From assembly GCF_963678635.1 (NCBI RefSeq), contig NC_087063.1:33888540-33952539 (forward strand): 64,000 nucleotides of DNA, in the 5' to 3' direction. A program made the position numbers and the translations under genes. Positions 1-10,585 of the stretch are shown one piece after another. Each line of letters starts with the position of its first letter. Positions within the stretch are counted from its first letter, which is position 1. The stretch comes from Symsagittifera roscoffensis. Taxonomy: Eukaryota > Xenacoelomorpha > Acoela > Convolutidae. The notes under the pieces are model-generated. The model did no database searches. It worked only from the letters and a program-made list of their open reading frames with translations, and was not told where the DNA came from.

Positions 1-1829
1 GTTGACTTGCCTCAAAATTACATGTAACCGAATATCCACTATGTCCCATTGGTATTAAAATAGTTTTTTTTTGATAATGCTAATTAGACATTTCCGTTGT
101 TTTTAATTTTCGCAAGTTTTTTTTTCAAAATTCCTAACAGCTTTGATTCAGTTTATGTTTAAGAGAAACAGATTGTAATTCTAAAATAAGGTTTGTACAA
201 AAATCAACGATTGAGGAAATGTAAGTAGAATTTAAAAAATTAATGGAAGAGGATCATCTAAAAACCAAAACCTGGGATCACGGGACAAAAGAGGCAAAAA
301 AAATCATTCAGCGGTTTTTTGGCATTTTGTATATTTTGATACAACTTCCGCTGTATATAAAGTGATTGTTTTTCTAAGTTTATTCCTTGGTTGTCTACAT
401 TTTATCAATTGGAATTAAAATTACTCTTTTTTATTGTTCTTGAAGATGTGTTTTGTTTTTCATTATGGAAATAGAGTCAATTCAAACGAAATTATTCTCA
501 CATTATTTCTTAGCCATCCTTGCCATTTACGGTGATGTTTTTTCAATTAATGAATTGCCAAAGTAGTCTGTTTTTTACCTCTGGTCTTAGATAAACTAGA
601 AAACGTCAGATGAGTCAAATGAGCTGAAAACGCCCAACAACAGTAATTTAAAAAGCCAAAGTAACTGTTTTTTTTTAAATTGCTAAAGCGTTCAAAAACG
701 AACCTACAAGATCAAATGAATCTACAAATTTAGGGGAAAATGAGAAATTCTTGGCAGATTTTATTTTTTATTTTTCTTCATTTTTTCAGATTACTTCAAT
801 TCTTTGTTTAAAAATTTAATTAAAAGTTTAAATTATCGTTTGATGTTTTTAATGTTTAGCGAAAATTGAATACATATTTGCTTTTTGAGAGTCAGAAAAG
901 AGGTAAGGAATCAACCTTAAACTTTTTTCGAACATGAATTCTCGCGCTCATATACTTTCTTATATCACCGAAAAATGCTTGAGCAACTTATTAAGATGCG
1001 TAACAAAAAATATTGCAGCCGCATTTTGACGGGTTTGATTTGTTAAGCAGCTTACACGACACGTTTTTGCACTGAATATCTTTTTACAGAACACTTATAA
1101 GTTCTTCTTTTTAGCAAACTGCAACTCACTCCGCAAAATGCCAAGTCCATTGTGTAAATTTGTGAATAGCTAATTTCCTTAAAAGATAAAAATAAATTTC
1201 GTTTTCATCTTATCATGACAAAATGTTATTCAAAACTATAACAAAAAATTATAAAAACCATTCAGTATGATAATTGGTTTTGACTGCTCTGTGGCACATT
1301 ATCCCATGAGTGTTTCAATGGTTTTTTGGTTCTAATATACATCATAACTGGAACGTCTACATTGTTCTAGACTTTCTTAGAACGTCTACAATGAATAAAA
1401 CTAGGATTCCTTTTTTGATGAAAGCACTAAAGCACAACTTTTTGTATTTTTTTTTGTATTTTGTATTTTTACAAGTGTTTTTTTGTATTTTTATAATAAA
1501 CAAAGTTGAGAACAAGGATCAAACAAAAAATAGACATGCAATATTCAGCTTTGAATTTTTCACTTTAAATGGATGGCATCAATGCTTCTTAATGAGACGT
1601 TTTTGCGAGTTCAATTTTTAAATTTTCAAAGTTACGCACTCCCTGTTTTATTTAACCAGCAACTTGCCAAACACAAGAGGTTCGAAGACCATTTATCCTC
1701 GGGAAAAGGACCAACACAAGAGCTGTACAGCTCATCACGGCGAACCGCTGTTTTGCCCCTGTTTAAGAACTACATGAAATTTTTTTTTGGTTATTTTTCT
1801 GGGCTGGGTAATGTTGCTTCACCCATCAT
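1..1829. other. AT-rich noncoding DNA, no feature recognised
   Basis: Runs of T and A, short chance frames and no repeat family that recurs elsewhere in the window. The open frames at 1310-1621 and 1573-1941 have no recognisable domain and simple composition. Confidence 0.5.
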
Positions 1830-1894
1830 GGTGAGCCTCGAACACCCGACCTTTCGATTGAGAGGCGGAGACGTAACCACTTCACCGCCGCTCC
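1830..1894 (-). repeat. tRNA-derived fragment (SINE head or tRNA pseudogene)
   Basis: The minus strand starts GGAGCGGCGGTGAAGTGG, which resembles a tRNA A box. After an anticodon-arm-like stretch, GGGTGTTCGAGGCTC resembles a B box and T arm. The T stem pairs only partly and the acceptor stem does not close, so it is not a working tRNA. It is followed by about 50 bases that end in an A-rich run, as in a SINE. No second copy was seen in the window. Confidence 0.45.
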
Positions 1895-2349
1895 CCTTAG
1901 TTTTTAGAAGAGTAGAATGTGGGGGAGACGCCCAAGATTAATCTTTTAAAAATATATACATTTGCAATAACATTTGTAATTGCAATACATATGTTGAGGT
2001 AATCTAACTAGTCGATAAGCATTGAACAAGTTCATAGTTCATTCTCATTCGCAAAAAATCAAAGATAAAATCCGTTGATTAGCAAGTATCACAAGTTAAT
2101 AGGACTGAAACAATTGCCAAAATTCTTGTTGAATAGCTCATTTTACTAGCTTTTTCTACATACTCCTTCTAAAAAATCTTAACAGCCTAAAAAAATATTA
2201 AGAAAATTTTAAAAATACTCGCAAAAACATTTTTTTTCAGTGAAAAAAGCAAAATTGAAAAACATATCGCAATAGAAAAACGCAGGAAAAATACCAGTAG
2301 TGTTCAATCTACCAAGTTTTTGGGTTTTTGTTTGCACTATTTTTGAAAA
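1895..2349. other. AT-rich noncoding DNA, nothing recognised
   Basis: No coding signal, repeat unit or RNA-like structure was found here. Confidence 0.4.
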
Positions 2350-2831
2350 AAAGACGGTTTATTTATGCTTGGGTGGTTTTTTCTCCGACAAAGTTCTACT
2401 TTTTTACTAACAAGTTTAGACGGAGTTTTTTAATACATTCCAAAAATTATTTCAAGTTGTCCTGAGCTCAAATTTAGCTGAAAAAATATTTTCGTACAGT
2501 TGTGGGTGTTTAAAGATTGCCAATTTGGGACAATTAAGGCCAGATATATTTCATGCTATTAACGCGCAGGCGGAAATTTTTTCCGTCTAAGAAATAGTAG
2601 CAAATTTGGTTGAGGCAGGCTCTTTGGTCTGTTTAACTTATTACTATATGGAACATATATCTTTTTGTACCTTACAAAGTGGGGATGATTTTCAAAAAAA
2701 GCCTCAAGTAAAAATTTTGAAACTTTTGCTTTTTTTTGAAAATTTCATGAATTGTTTTAATTCAAGTTACTGCATAGAAACTAAAATGCAGTCGGAACAT
2801 TCAGGGTTTTTCTCTGATATGAGCAGTCTTG
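2350..2831 (+). mobile_element. Diverged Helentron-like (HINE) copy, forward
   Basis: The 3' end is clear: GCAGTCGGAAC, a decayed hairpin region, then GAGCAGTCTTG. The body keeps the GACAATTAAGG, AACGCGCAGGCGGA and CCGTCTAAGAAAT landmarks of the family. The 5' end is degraded, so the start is approximate. An old copy, with its central CpG-rich hairpin mutated. Confidence 0.6.
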
Positions 2832-3024
2832 TCTGTTTGTTGCTTCTAGCTTACACAAAATGTGAAGCAAGTACAGTTTAGGTTGTGCTTCTTTATGCGG
2901 TTGCTGATACGTTAAAGTAAACCCGTAAACAACTTGAGTGAGGTATCATAATTATTTTTTTCCAGCCGCAATTTCGGTCTAAGAAGTTCTCGAAAGTGAG
3001 ATTAACTATAGTCTAATTATGGAC

Positions 3025-3230
3025 TCATAATTGAAAAATAAGGAAGATTTTTGTATTCGGGTGTGTTTTAGTTTAATTACTAGAAAAATGTATTGAACTA
3101 AGTCGAGTGATATACTAAATTGAAGATTTTTTAGTGATGATTCAGTGTCGAGAAAACACCAATTTTAGTTTTTTAATTTTATTTGAAATTCGAGCGAATA
3201 AATTGAGCGACCAGGCTTACAACAGATTAT
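3025..3230 (+). repeat. Dispersed repeat copy; unoccupied relative of the Tc1 insertion site at 49.8-51.3 kb
   Basis: It shares with 49772-49885 the string TTTTGTATTCG, GTGTGTTTTAG and GAGTGAT in the same order. It shares with 51212-51290 CAGTGTCGAGAAAA and, further on, GAGCAGGCT/GACCAGGCT. The two halves join here without the Tc1 element. No coding content is recognised. Confidence 0.5.
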
Positions 3231-4605
3231 TTATGCAAGAATTAAGCTCTGAAATCTTGAATTAAAGCAATTAAAATTAATTTTATTTTTATTTTTTTTT
3301 CGATTTTCAACTTTTCTACATAAGTTTATTTTCAAAATGCCAATTTTACTATGGCTTACTAAGTTTCTGTTTCAAGACTCAATTTTGCGAGAGAATAAAA
3401 GGTGAGCAAGGTACACGACTCAATCTGCTTCTTCCTGTTTCAGCAATGTTAAGGCGAATGGCCTGGTTTTTTAGGCTGAATTTCTTTTTTCAGGCTGCCC
3501 AAGAACGCTAGTAAAAATAAGAAAAGACTAAAAAAAGTTTTGAAGCAAGGTTTTTTTCAATCAAACAGTTTTGCAGGAACATAAAACTGGTTGAATAATT
3601 CTGAGCTCCTTGCTTCCCTAAAAGTCATCATTTGCACCTGAAGCAGATTTTCAAAATGAATCCAACTGAAACTCAACTATTGCAGGAAAAAATTTTACGG
3701 TGCGTTTTTTTCTATTTAACGCAAATTAATTTTGACAGAAAGCAAAATAACTGGTTAAATTGCACATAATATTGTAACCAAAACAATTGAACTTGAAACA
3801 AAATCAAAAAACAAAAAAAGCGGAAAAATTCAAATCAAAAATCAGCTTTCCGCTTAGAATTTCTGGTTTCTATCAGGAAACAGGTAAGAATCTGAAAACT
3901 GGAATAGGTAAGAATCTGAAACCTGAACGGTAATAAAAACATAATTAACATAAAACTGAATATCAATAGTTGTTTGAGGGAAGCGAAATCGGGTGGAACA
4001 ATTTTTATGCTAAGCTGTAGTTCCTTCCCAACTCGTGAGTTGGTCAGAATAATAATAGATACAAGGTTGACTTGTAAAAAAAATAGCAGGCTTTGCGTTG
4101 ATATTACGGTCAAATCCAAAAGAAAATCTTAAATAATTTACTATCCCGTAAGGCAGAGAAACAGAGAGTTGCTGAAACAAGTGTTAGACAAAATTCGTAC
4201 CATGCAATTTGAATATACAGTATTGATATTCAAACTGGGTTGATATTAGACAAAAAAAGATGAAAAAATCTTGTTTAGAGTTTTTGCAGATTTCTTTGTT
4301 AAGTTTGGTTCGAGTTATTTTCCACAAAAATGATCATTTTTGACTTTTTTTCAGGTTCAATTCCTGATAAAAACTATTTTACCCGCTCAATTCCTGATAA
4401 AACTATATCACACCCTTTTATATAATCCCACAAAAATTAGGATTGAAATGATCTGCAAAAATTGGCGCAGGACGTTTCAAAAATTGTTTTTGAACTAAAG
4501 ACAAGAACTTTATTTAGTAAAATTGACATTTTTTGGCTATCAAAAAAAACTTTTAATTTTTTTTAAACAAAAATGAGAAACTGTAACATGTATTTTGAAT
4601 TTTTT
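3231..4605. other. AT-rich noncoding DNA, nothing recognised
   Basis: Simple-sequence T and A tracts. The 94-codon minus frame at 3835-4119 is hydrophobic and low in complexity, with no domain. Confidence 0.4.
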
Positions 4606-4824
4606 AGCTACCCATGGGACTCACTATGACATAATTGCATCAGCGGGAATTTTTATTTTTGGCGTCATTTTTATTTGCCGGAATTTAGCAAAATGAATTG
4701 CACCAAACCATGTCAGCCAGCTAAATTCAGGCCCAAATATTTACCAAAAACCAATCAGTTTTGGCTTTTTTCTTGACAAAAAATTACTGATGCAATTATG
4801 TCATAGTGATTCCCTTGGGTAGCT
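4606..4824. mobile_element. MITE-like element with 38-bp terminal inverted repeats
   Basis: The left end begins AGCTACCCATGGGACTCAC and the right end is its inverse, matching at about 36 of 38 positions. The total is 219 bp, with no coding capacity. The inner ends of both arms carry CATAATTGCATCAG or its inverse. No target duplication is obvious (T-rich left flank, A-rich right flank). The superfamily is unknown. Confidence 0.7.
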
Positions 4825-5571
4825 CAAAAACGCATCCAGGGTTCTCTCAAGTGGGGTAGAATTTCAAGTTTTGGTCAATTTCTTCAAAATGTTTTTAGAT
4901 CAATGATTTTGATTTTTCAAGCTCTCCCAAATCATTAGAAAGATCCAGCTTTTATCAAATTTCCTGTGCCTCAGCCTACTTTTTGAAAAAAAATCAGGTA
5001 AAAAAAACGTTTTTAGGCACGTCTTGAAAAGCAGATTTAGCAGATTTTGGTACATATTAGTATATTTCGCCTTTGAAAAATTTTTAGTGAAGCAGTCAGC
5101 CGAAAACGAAATATTTCTCAAAATATTTCAAAATAGACAAAACAGTCCTGGATCCTCAGAGACAGCGTCTTCCCCCCTAATCTGCTACGGTCGCCAAGAT
5201 TGTTGAAATCACTTTTGTTTAAAACTAATCCAAGTAGAGAAAAACGTGTTTCAGTTTTCAAATTTTAATCGTTTTGTCAGGATAAATTAACTCAGCTTTA
5301 TACGCCATAGATTAAAATGTTTAGTTGCCACAAACTATTCAATGCCCAAAACGCAACCGAAACTGTTTTTAGAACTCTAAATTTGTTTAAGCTTGAATTT
5401 ACATAGAGTTCAATTTTTATTTTTTGCTTCTTTTAATTTCTAACTCTGTAGCATAAGACTAGTTCATCAAACCGTTTTCCTTAAAATAAATTGTGACCCT
5501 TAATAAATTGAATTTAGCGTTCTGCTATTAAACCTCTTTTGCTACTGTGCCATTTTGTTCAGTGCTCAACC
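4825..5571. other. AT-rich noncoding DNA, nothing recognised
   Basis: Overlapping short frames on both strands, none with a domain. Confidence 0.4.
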
Positions 5572-6012
5572 TTACCGGATTGACCGAAAATTTTTATCAT
5601 ACAGTTTCCATATATGAAAAACTTTTTGCCATACATTTTCATACAATTTCATAGGTACACAAAAGTTTATGTAATCTCTAAGATAAGCAATTTTCCATAT
5701 ATGAAAAATGTATGATAGATGTTGTTCCATACACAAAAAACTTGATTTTTTTTTCAAAATCTTATTTCTGAAAAATTTTGGGTTCTGTTTATAAACTAAC
5801 GCAGCTGACAAAGACCTTGGCTTACTCAAAGCATTAAAGGTTGAATGGTCTTGCCTTTACAAAGCATGGAAAATGACCAGGATTTCTTTAGAGCTGTCTG
5901 TCACAAGCGATATAACGTAAGTAACAAATTTATAAATTTTTGCAAAGTTTTTCAACGATGATTATTTAAAAATTTGAAATTTTAGTTTATCAGACATTGA
6001 TCCAGGTATAAA
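5572..6012 (+). repeat. Dispersed repeat, copy 1 of a diverged pair with 39590-40022
   Basis: The two regions share three blocks in the same order. First is a hairpin-like element whose ends carry ATCATACA and TGTATGAT (here 5596-5719). Second is a block with TTTACTC/CTTACTC, ATTAAAGGTT and CATTTACA/CCTTTACA. Third is CAAAGTTTT followed by GACATTGATCCAGG/GATATTGATCAAGG. In this copy the second block reads open for about 38 codons, up to a GTAAGT. It may be a decayed transposon, but no family is recognised. Confidence 0.45.
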
Positions 6013-6423
6013 AAAAAACACCAAACAAAAAATATAGGAGTTTTCAACGTTTTTGAATAAAAGTTTAGCGAAAAGGAAAAAAAATCCAATAATAATATAG
6101 GATATATATCCAGGACTACGTTATGCACCCAAAAAATAAATTTTGCATGCAACAAGTTTTTGGAAAACGCCTGTTAACGTTCAAAATTCATTTTGCGGTT
6201 GAAAAAAAACGAAAAAAAAATTTAGGGTAATTCTGAAAGTTTTTGTGTCTCCACAAAAAATGATAGTCTTACCTCGGTTTTTTTATCAGATGACTGTTTT
6301 ATTAGAATCAAACAGCCATAGAAATTAGTTTATATCTTTTACCAACCATTTTTCGAAATTGTCTGAAAACTTTATGGCAAGCATTTTTCGTTACATTTGA
6401 TGTATGGAATTGTATGATAAGCG

Positions 6424-6535
6424 TTTTCGGAACATGGAGGTCAACCCGGGTTCATAAATTTTGTTACTTCTATGGATAGTAAAGGAAATCTGAACCATTT
6501 TTGGACCTCTTCGTTTAGCGGCTCAGCTTAGACGT
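6424..6535. repeat. Short dispersed repeat shared with 10150-10262
   Basis: Both copies contain TTTTCGGA(A/G)CATGGAGG followed by TCAACC, and about 80-100 bases later a matching TTTT(A/G)AACAAC. A related string in inverse orientation lies near 56310. Function unknown. Confidence 0.35.
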
Positions 6536-6839
6536 TTTAAACAACGATGAGGTCAGATGCGAAAGTCTGATAAACTGAATAAAAATCAAACAAAAGCTGA
6601 TTTTTTTTATACCGAAGCTCCTTTCGACAAAAATTTTGAATTGCTTAAGTTCTGATTTAAATTATCCAAAAAAACGTAAAATTTTAAGCAGGGTTTATCT
6701 AATCCTGGGTGGAATTTGTTTAACATGATGCAGATGCAACTTGCTTAAAGTTTCAGTTGAGTTTTTATGGTGTAATTTGTTTTGAGAAATTCTGTTCAAA
6801 AATTTTAGCCCAATAACGACAATTTTAAAATTTTTTATT

Positions 6840-7406
6840 GTTCCGACTTTCGATACGAAAGTAACGGAATATTTGTGCTCGGGGTGGGTTTTTTTTTCTT
6901 CAGACAAATTTCGACTTTTTAACTAGCCATTTTTGATTGAATTTGATAGAATTTTTTCAAATCATTCAAAAGGTATTGTTATCCTGAGCTTAAAATTGAA
7001 AAGATCATTTCTCGTATCATTTCAGACCTGTGATCATTTTTCGTAAAGTTGTGAGGGTTTGAAGATTGCCATTTTGGCCATTTTGACCAATTTGGGACAA
7101 TTAACGCGCGATATAATTCGCGCTATTAACACGTAAGCGGAGATTTAATCCGTCTTAGAAATCGTTCCAAATTAGTTGGAAGAAGCTTATTTGCCATAAT
7201 TGATTCGTTACAAGGAGCGAGATCTATCTTTTTGTACTTTATATGGCGTGTGGGGTGATGATTTTTATAAAAATTTTCAAATTTTAGAAAAAAAAATTTT
7301 TCATTTCATTTTATTTCTTTTAATTTTTTATGTTATTACTGCTGCTCCATAAACCTTAAAAGGCAGTCGGAACATTCAGGGCTTCGCCCTGATACGAGCA
7401 GTTTTG
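6840..7406 (+). mobile_element. Helentron-like (HINE) copy, forward, well preserved
   Basis: Starts GTTCCGACTTTCGATACG after a T and ends GAGCAGTTTTG before a T. It has the near-terminal 5' hairpin ACTTTCG-ATA-CGAAAGT, the central CGCGCGATATAATTCGCGC hairpin, the internal GCAGTCGGAAC and the 3' hairpin TCAGGGC-TTC-GCCCTGA. No protein is encoded. Confidence 0.75.
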
Positions 7407-8733
7407 TTTAATATAAAATTTTCGGCTAATTCCTTAAAAGTTGGCTTCTTACATAGTTCAAGAGAGTTTAAGGCTGACACAATTTTAAAAAAAATTGCAT
7501 TGGAAAATTATTTTTGTTTGATAGACAAAAGTGTCATTTTTATTAATTAAAACACCCATTTTTTTTAATAACTTTTGATCAATTTGCGCAATTTTTTTTA
7601 ATTATACACTCATTAAATTTTGTTTCCTTTATAAGTTTGTCAGTACTTGACAGGGATTATTCTTCGGCGTAAAAGCCAAAAATTATCATTTTTTGGGTAA
7701 ATACTGCGACCTGAAATTAGCTAAATATGTTTCACCTTATTAATTCTGCTAAAACTCTAACCATCGTTTGTATAAAATTAATCCAATTTGAGAAAAACGC
7801 GTTTCATTTCTCATGTTTTTATTTGTGTTGTCTGGATAATTTAAAGCAGCACTAAATGTCATAGACTAAACTGTTTAGTTACCACATATTATTTAATGTC
7901 CGAAAGGTAACCAACATAGCATGTTCATGTTTATCGAGGGCATAGAAATACTTTCTGCCTTCCTCGCAGTACGATATACATTATACGTAAGTTGAAAGAA
8001 GTTTTCCGTAGGTTTTTTTTCACTATGTTCTTGCCTTGCAAGGCATCTAAGAGCATATCACACTTTTTTTGTTGTTGCCAGGATTTATAAAAATTGAACA
8101 AAAAAGAGGGAAAAAATGTTTCAGAAGCGTTAAATTTTTCACATGAATTTTAACTTGGTATTGATATACATTCTGAGCAAGCTTGTATTCTATTCAATTA
8201 ACAATTCGCGAAAGTAAAATTTAGAAAAATAATAGGAGTGCATTGTGCGAATTTTTTCAAAAAACTAAAGAATTGACTGTTAATACATTTGTCAATGTAA
8301 AACCATTATCAAATTTTCGTTACGGCCACCAAAATTTGATTTTGGGTTTGTTTTTTTTTCTTATGAAAAATTAGCCTCAAATAAAGTTCAATTGGAACCG
8401 AGTCATCGACAACCTTTAGATCATAATTCAGTTGATTACAGAAAACTTCAAAACATTTTCACGGTCGAGAAAAACAGCTCAAGCTGTTTAAAATTTTTCA
8501 TTTTAGCTTTTTCATCAAATATAGAGTGAACAATTTAGCTTCTGAAAAGAGTTGAAACAATTCTTTTTTTTTCAGATTTTTGGTTTAACATATCAGTTTT
8601 TCTCGCGGATCTCTCTTCGTGCAATATAGAGTGGTCATAGAGTATTCAGCTCGTCTTTTTCTCTCCGTTTTTTGCTCAAATTTAGAATCAACAAGAATAA
8701 TTTCATCTTACGATCACCTTGTTAGCCGGCTAA
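7407..8733. other. AT-rich noncoding DNA, nothing recognised
   Basis: No coding frame with domain content and no member of the window's repeat families was seen. Confidence 0.4.
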
Positions 8734-9022
8734 TATTCGTTTTATATTTTTTGTAGGTTCCATTTAATAGCGATACTTTATGATAAGAAACAAAAAATAT
8801 CTGAAGTTCTTCAGCTCGTAAAAACATGTATAGCAAACCAAGGTGTACCACGGAAACTTTACCTGGACCAAGGGTCCAGCTTTACGCCAAAGCGGTTAAA
8901 ACAACTTGAAAGGCCGAAACTTATGGAATCTTTTACAATGTTGAACGGTTTATTGGGATTCTGAAAAAAAATAGCCTTAGCGTATGCGTAAAACTTTTTT
9001 TATGCAAAACAAACACTATTCG
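8734..9022 (+). pseudogene. Integrase relic of an LTR retrotransposon (Ty3/Gypsy-like)
   Basis: From 8734 a frame of about 75 codons ends at a TGA near 8965. It includes HLIAILYDKK, a helix-like stretch ending in NQGVPRKLYL, and DQGSSFT. That last motif matches the second catalytic Asp (D-x-G-x-x-F) of retroelement integrase cores. In another frame, from about 8937, NVERFIGILKK matches the third catalytic motif (the Glu of V-E-R-F). So the core is frameshifted and about 25 residues shorter than usual between these motifs. The first Asp, reverse transcriptase, gag and LTRs were not found, so this is an isolated inactive fragment. Gypsy is the most likely clade, but BEL/Pao cannot be excluded. 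Confidence 0.65.
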
Positions 9023-9025
9023 TGA

Positions 9026-10579
9026 GTCGTAACACCAGCAGATATATAGGGGCGGGGGTGCGGTGGTCGGGATTCGACTGTTGACCTAAAGGGTCTTATC
9101 TTCTTTGTACTATTTTGAGACATCCATTTTTGGCTGATGGACTCCTAAAATTTTTCTCTTAAGATAACTGAATTTTTTTTGTACCCCCATTAAAACGATC
9201 AAAGTAACCATATTTGCCTTAAACTTTTATCAGATCCCGACAAAACACAATTTTGTTGTCAGATTTGTTAAAATTACTTCAATGGATATGTTTCAGGCCA
9301 ACATGTTTTCATGTATAAATAAAAATTCAGTCCAAGAGATAAGTTTTGTAAAGTTAATTAGGATATGAAATTAACGTTGATTTTTTTACTACTCGAAATT
9401 TCAATTTTATTCAAAAAACGAGACCAAGAGCTGTTGTGAAACTCAAGAGAACTTAATTAAAAACAAAACTGAAAGACAAGCAAGAAAGATTTGAAATTAG
9501 AATAGAAAAAAGACATTTCTTTATTGTTTTATTGAGCAATAGAAATTTATTGTTTTATGACATTTTGAAGATATAAATTTTACAAAATTTCTTTTGTAGT
9601 TTCTGTATTGGAGCTTCTGTTGCTCTTTTTAAATAATTGCGATTCAAAATTCGTAGCAAAAAAAAAACGGAAATAAACGAAATAAGAGTTTAGACATTGC
9701 TAAGTGGTTTGATAAGTGCATGTAGAAATGATGTTGAGAGTCTACCCGTGCCAATTAGAAAACGTCGGATTAAAAATAAAATAAAAAGAAAAGTGACGCA
9801 GAATGGTAAAATTGCCTAATTTGCTAGTCTTTGTATTTTTAAACTCGGTTTTCTTTCAGAGAAAACTGTTTATGTTGGTTGGCACAAAACTTAATAAGGT
9901 AATCTTTTGAAAGAAACTATTGTATCGATCAATGCAAAAAGATTTTAACAACAACTTTTGTAGACTGGACATTGTCAATGCTGCTCACAAGTACATCTTT
10001 AATGGTCCTCCCGTAATTAAGATACTATCTTTTAAGAAACAAAATCTTTTTGAAAAATGCTTTTAAAAAATGATAGACATAGAATTCATGTAGATGAGAA
10101 TCGAAGGATTAGCATTCTTTCATAAACTCCATTTAAGGCAGTGCATGGGAACCATTTTCGGAGCATGGAGGTCAACCAGGAAGAGATAGTTTCAAAAGAT
10201 TGGAGGACAGACAGACAATTGGCATCGTAGCAATCGGTGGTTGAAACATTTTGAACAACCGTACTTATAAATCATTGGATCATAATTAATCTCAAAAAAG
10301 AAGAAAATCTAGAACTTCTAGCTAGACAATTTTTTGAGGTACTTTGAGACTTTAGATCAAAAAAACTTTCAGGTCACATCTATTAAAATTCATAGGAGTT
10401 GTAAACTTACAGAGTTTTTCCTTTTTAAATTTTCTTCTTAGATTAGAGCAATTTATTGGCTGTGAATTTAATTTTCATTGCTTTGGGCATTAGCTCGACT
10501 TCACTTATGTGACATGACCAAATTTGTTTGAAAGTGTCCTAAAAACTAAAGTGTACCAAATAAAACGGAAATCGGTTTT
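9026..10579 (-). other. Probable start of a long intron of the NLF-1-like gene
   Basis: AT-rich DNA downstream of the donor on the minus strand. I looked for a frame continuing the Cys-rich domain (Tyr-x-x-Trp-x-Cys after a pyrimidine tract and AG) and found none here or in 1-9025. The segment at 10150-10262 shares a 23-base near-identity and a looser tail with 6424-6535. Confidence 0.35.
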
Positions 10580-10585
10580 ACTCAC
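10580..10585 (-). promoter_or_regulatory. 5' splice donor GTGAGT after codon 335 of the NLF-1-like gene
   Basis: The minus strand reads TGTGCC then GTGAGTAAAACC. The donor falls exactly at a codon boundary inside the cysteine-rich domain, just where the recognisable protein similarity would otherwise stop and low-complexity residues begin. Confidence 0.6.

Noticed and set aside
1573-1941. 122-codon open frame on the plus strand
   Set aside because: It runs through the tRNA-derived segment in antisense and low-complexity flanks, with no domain.
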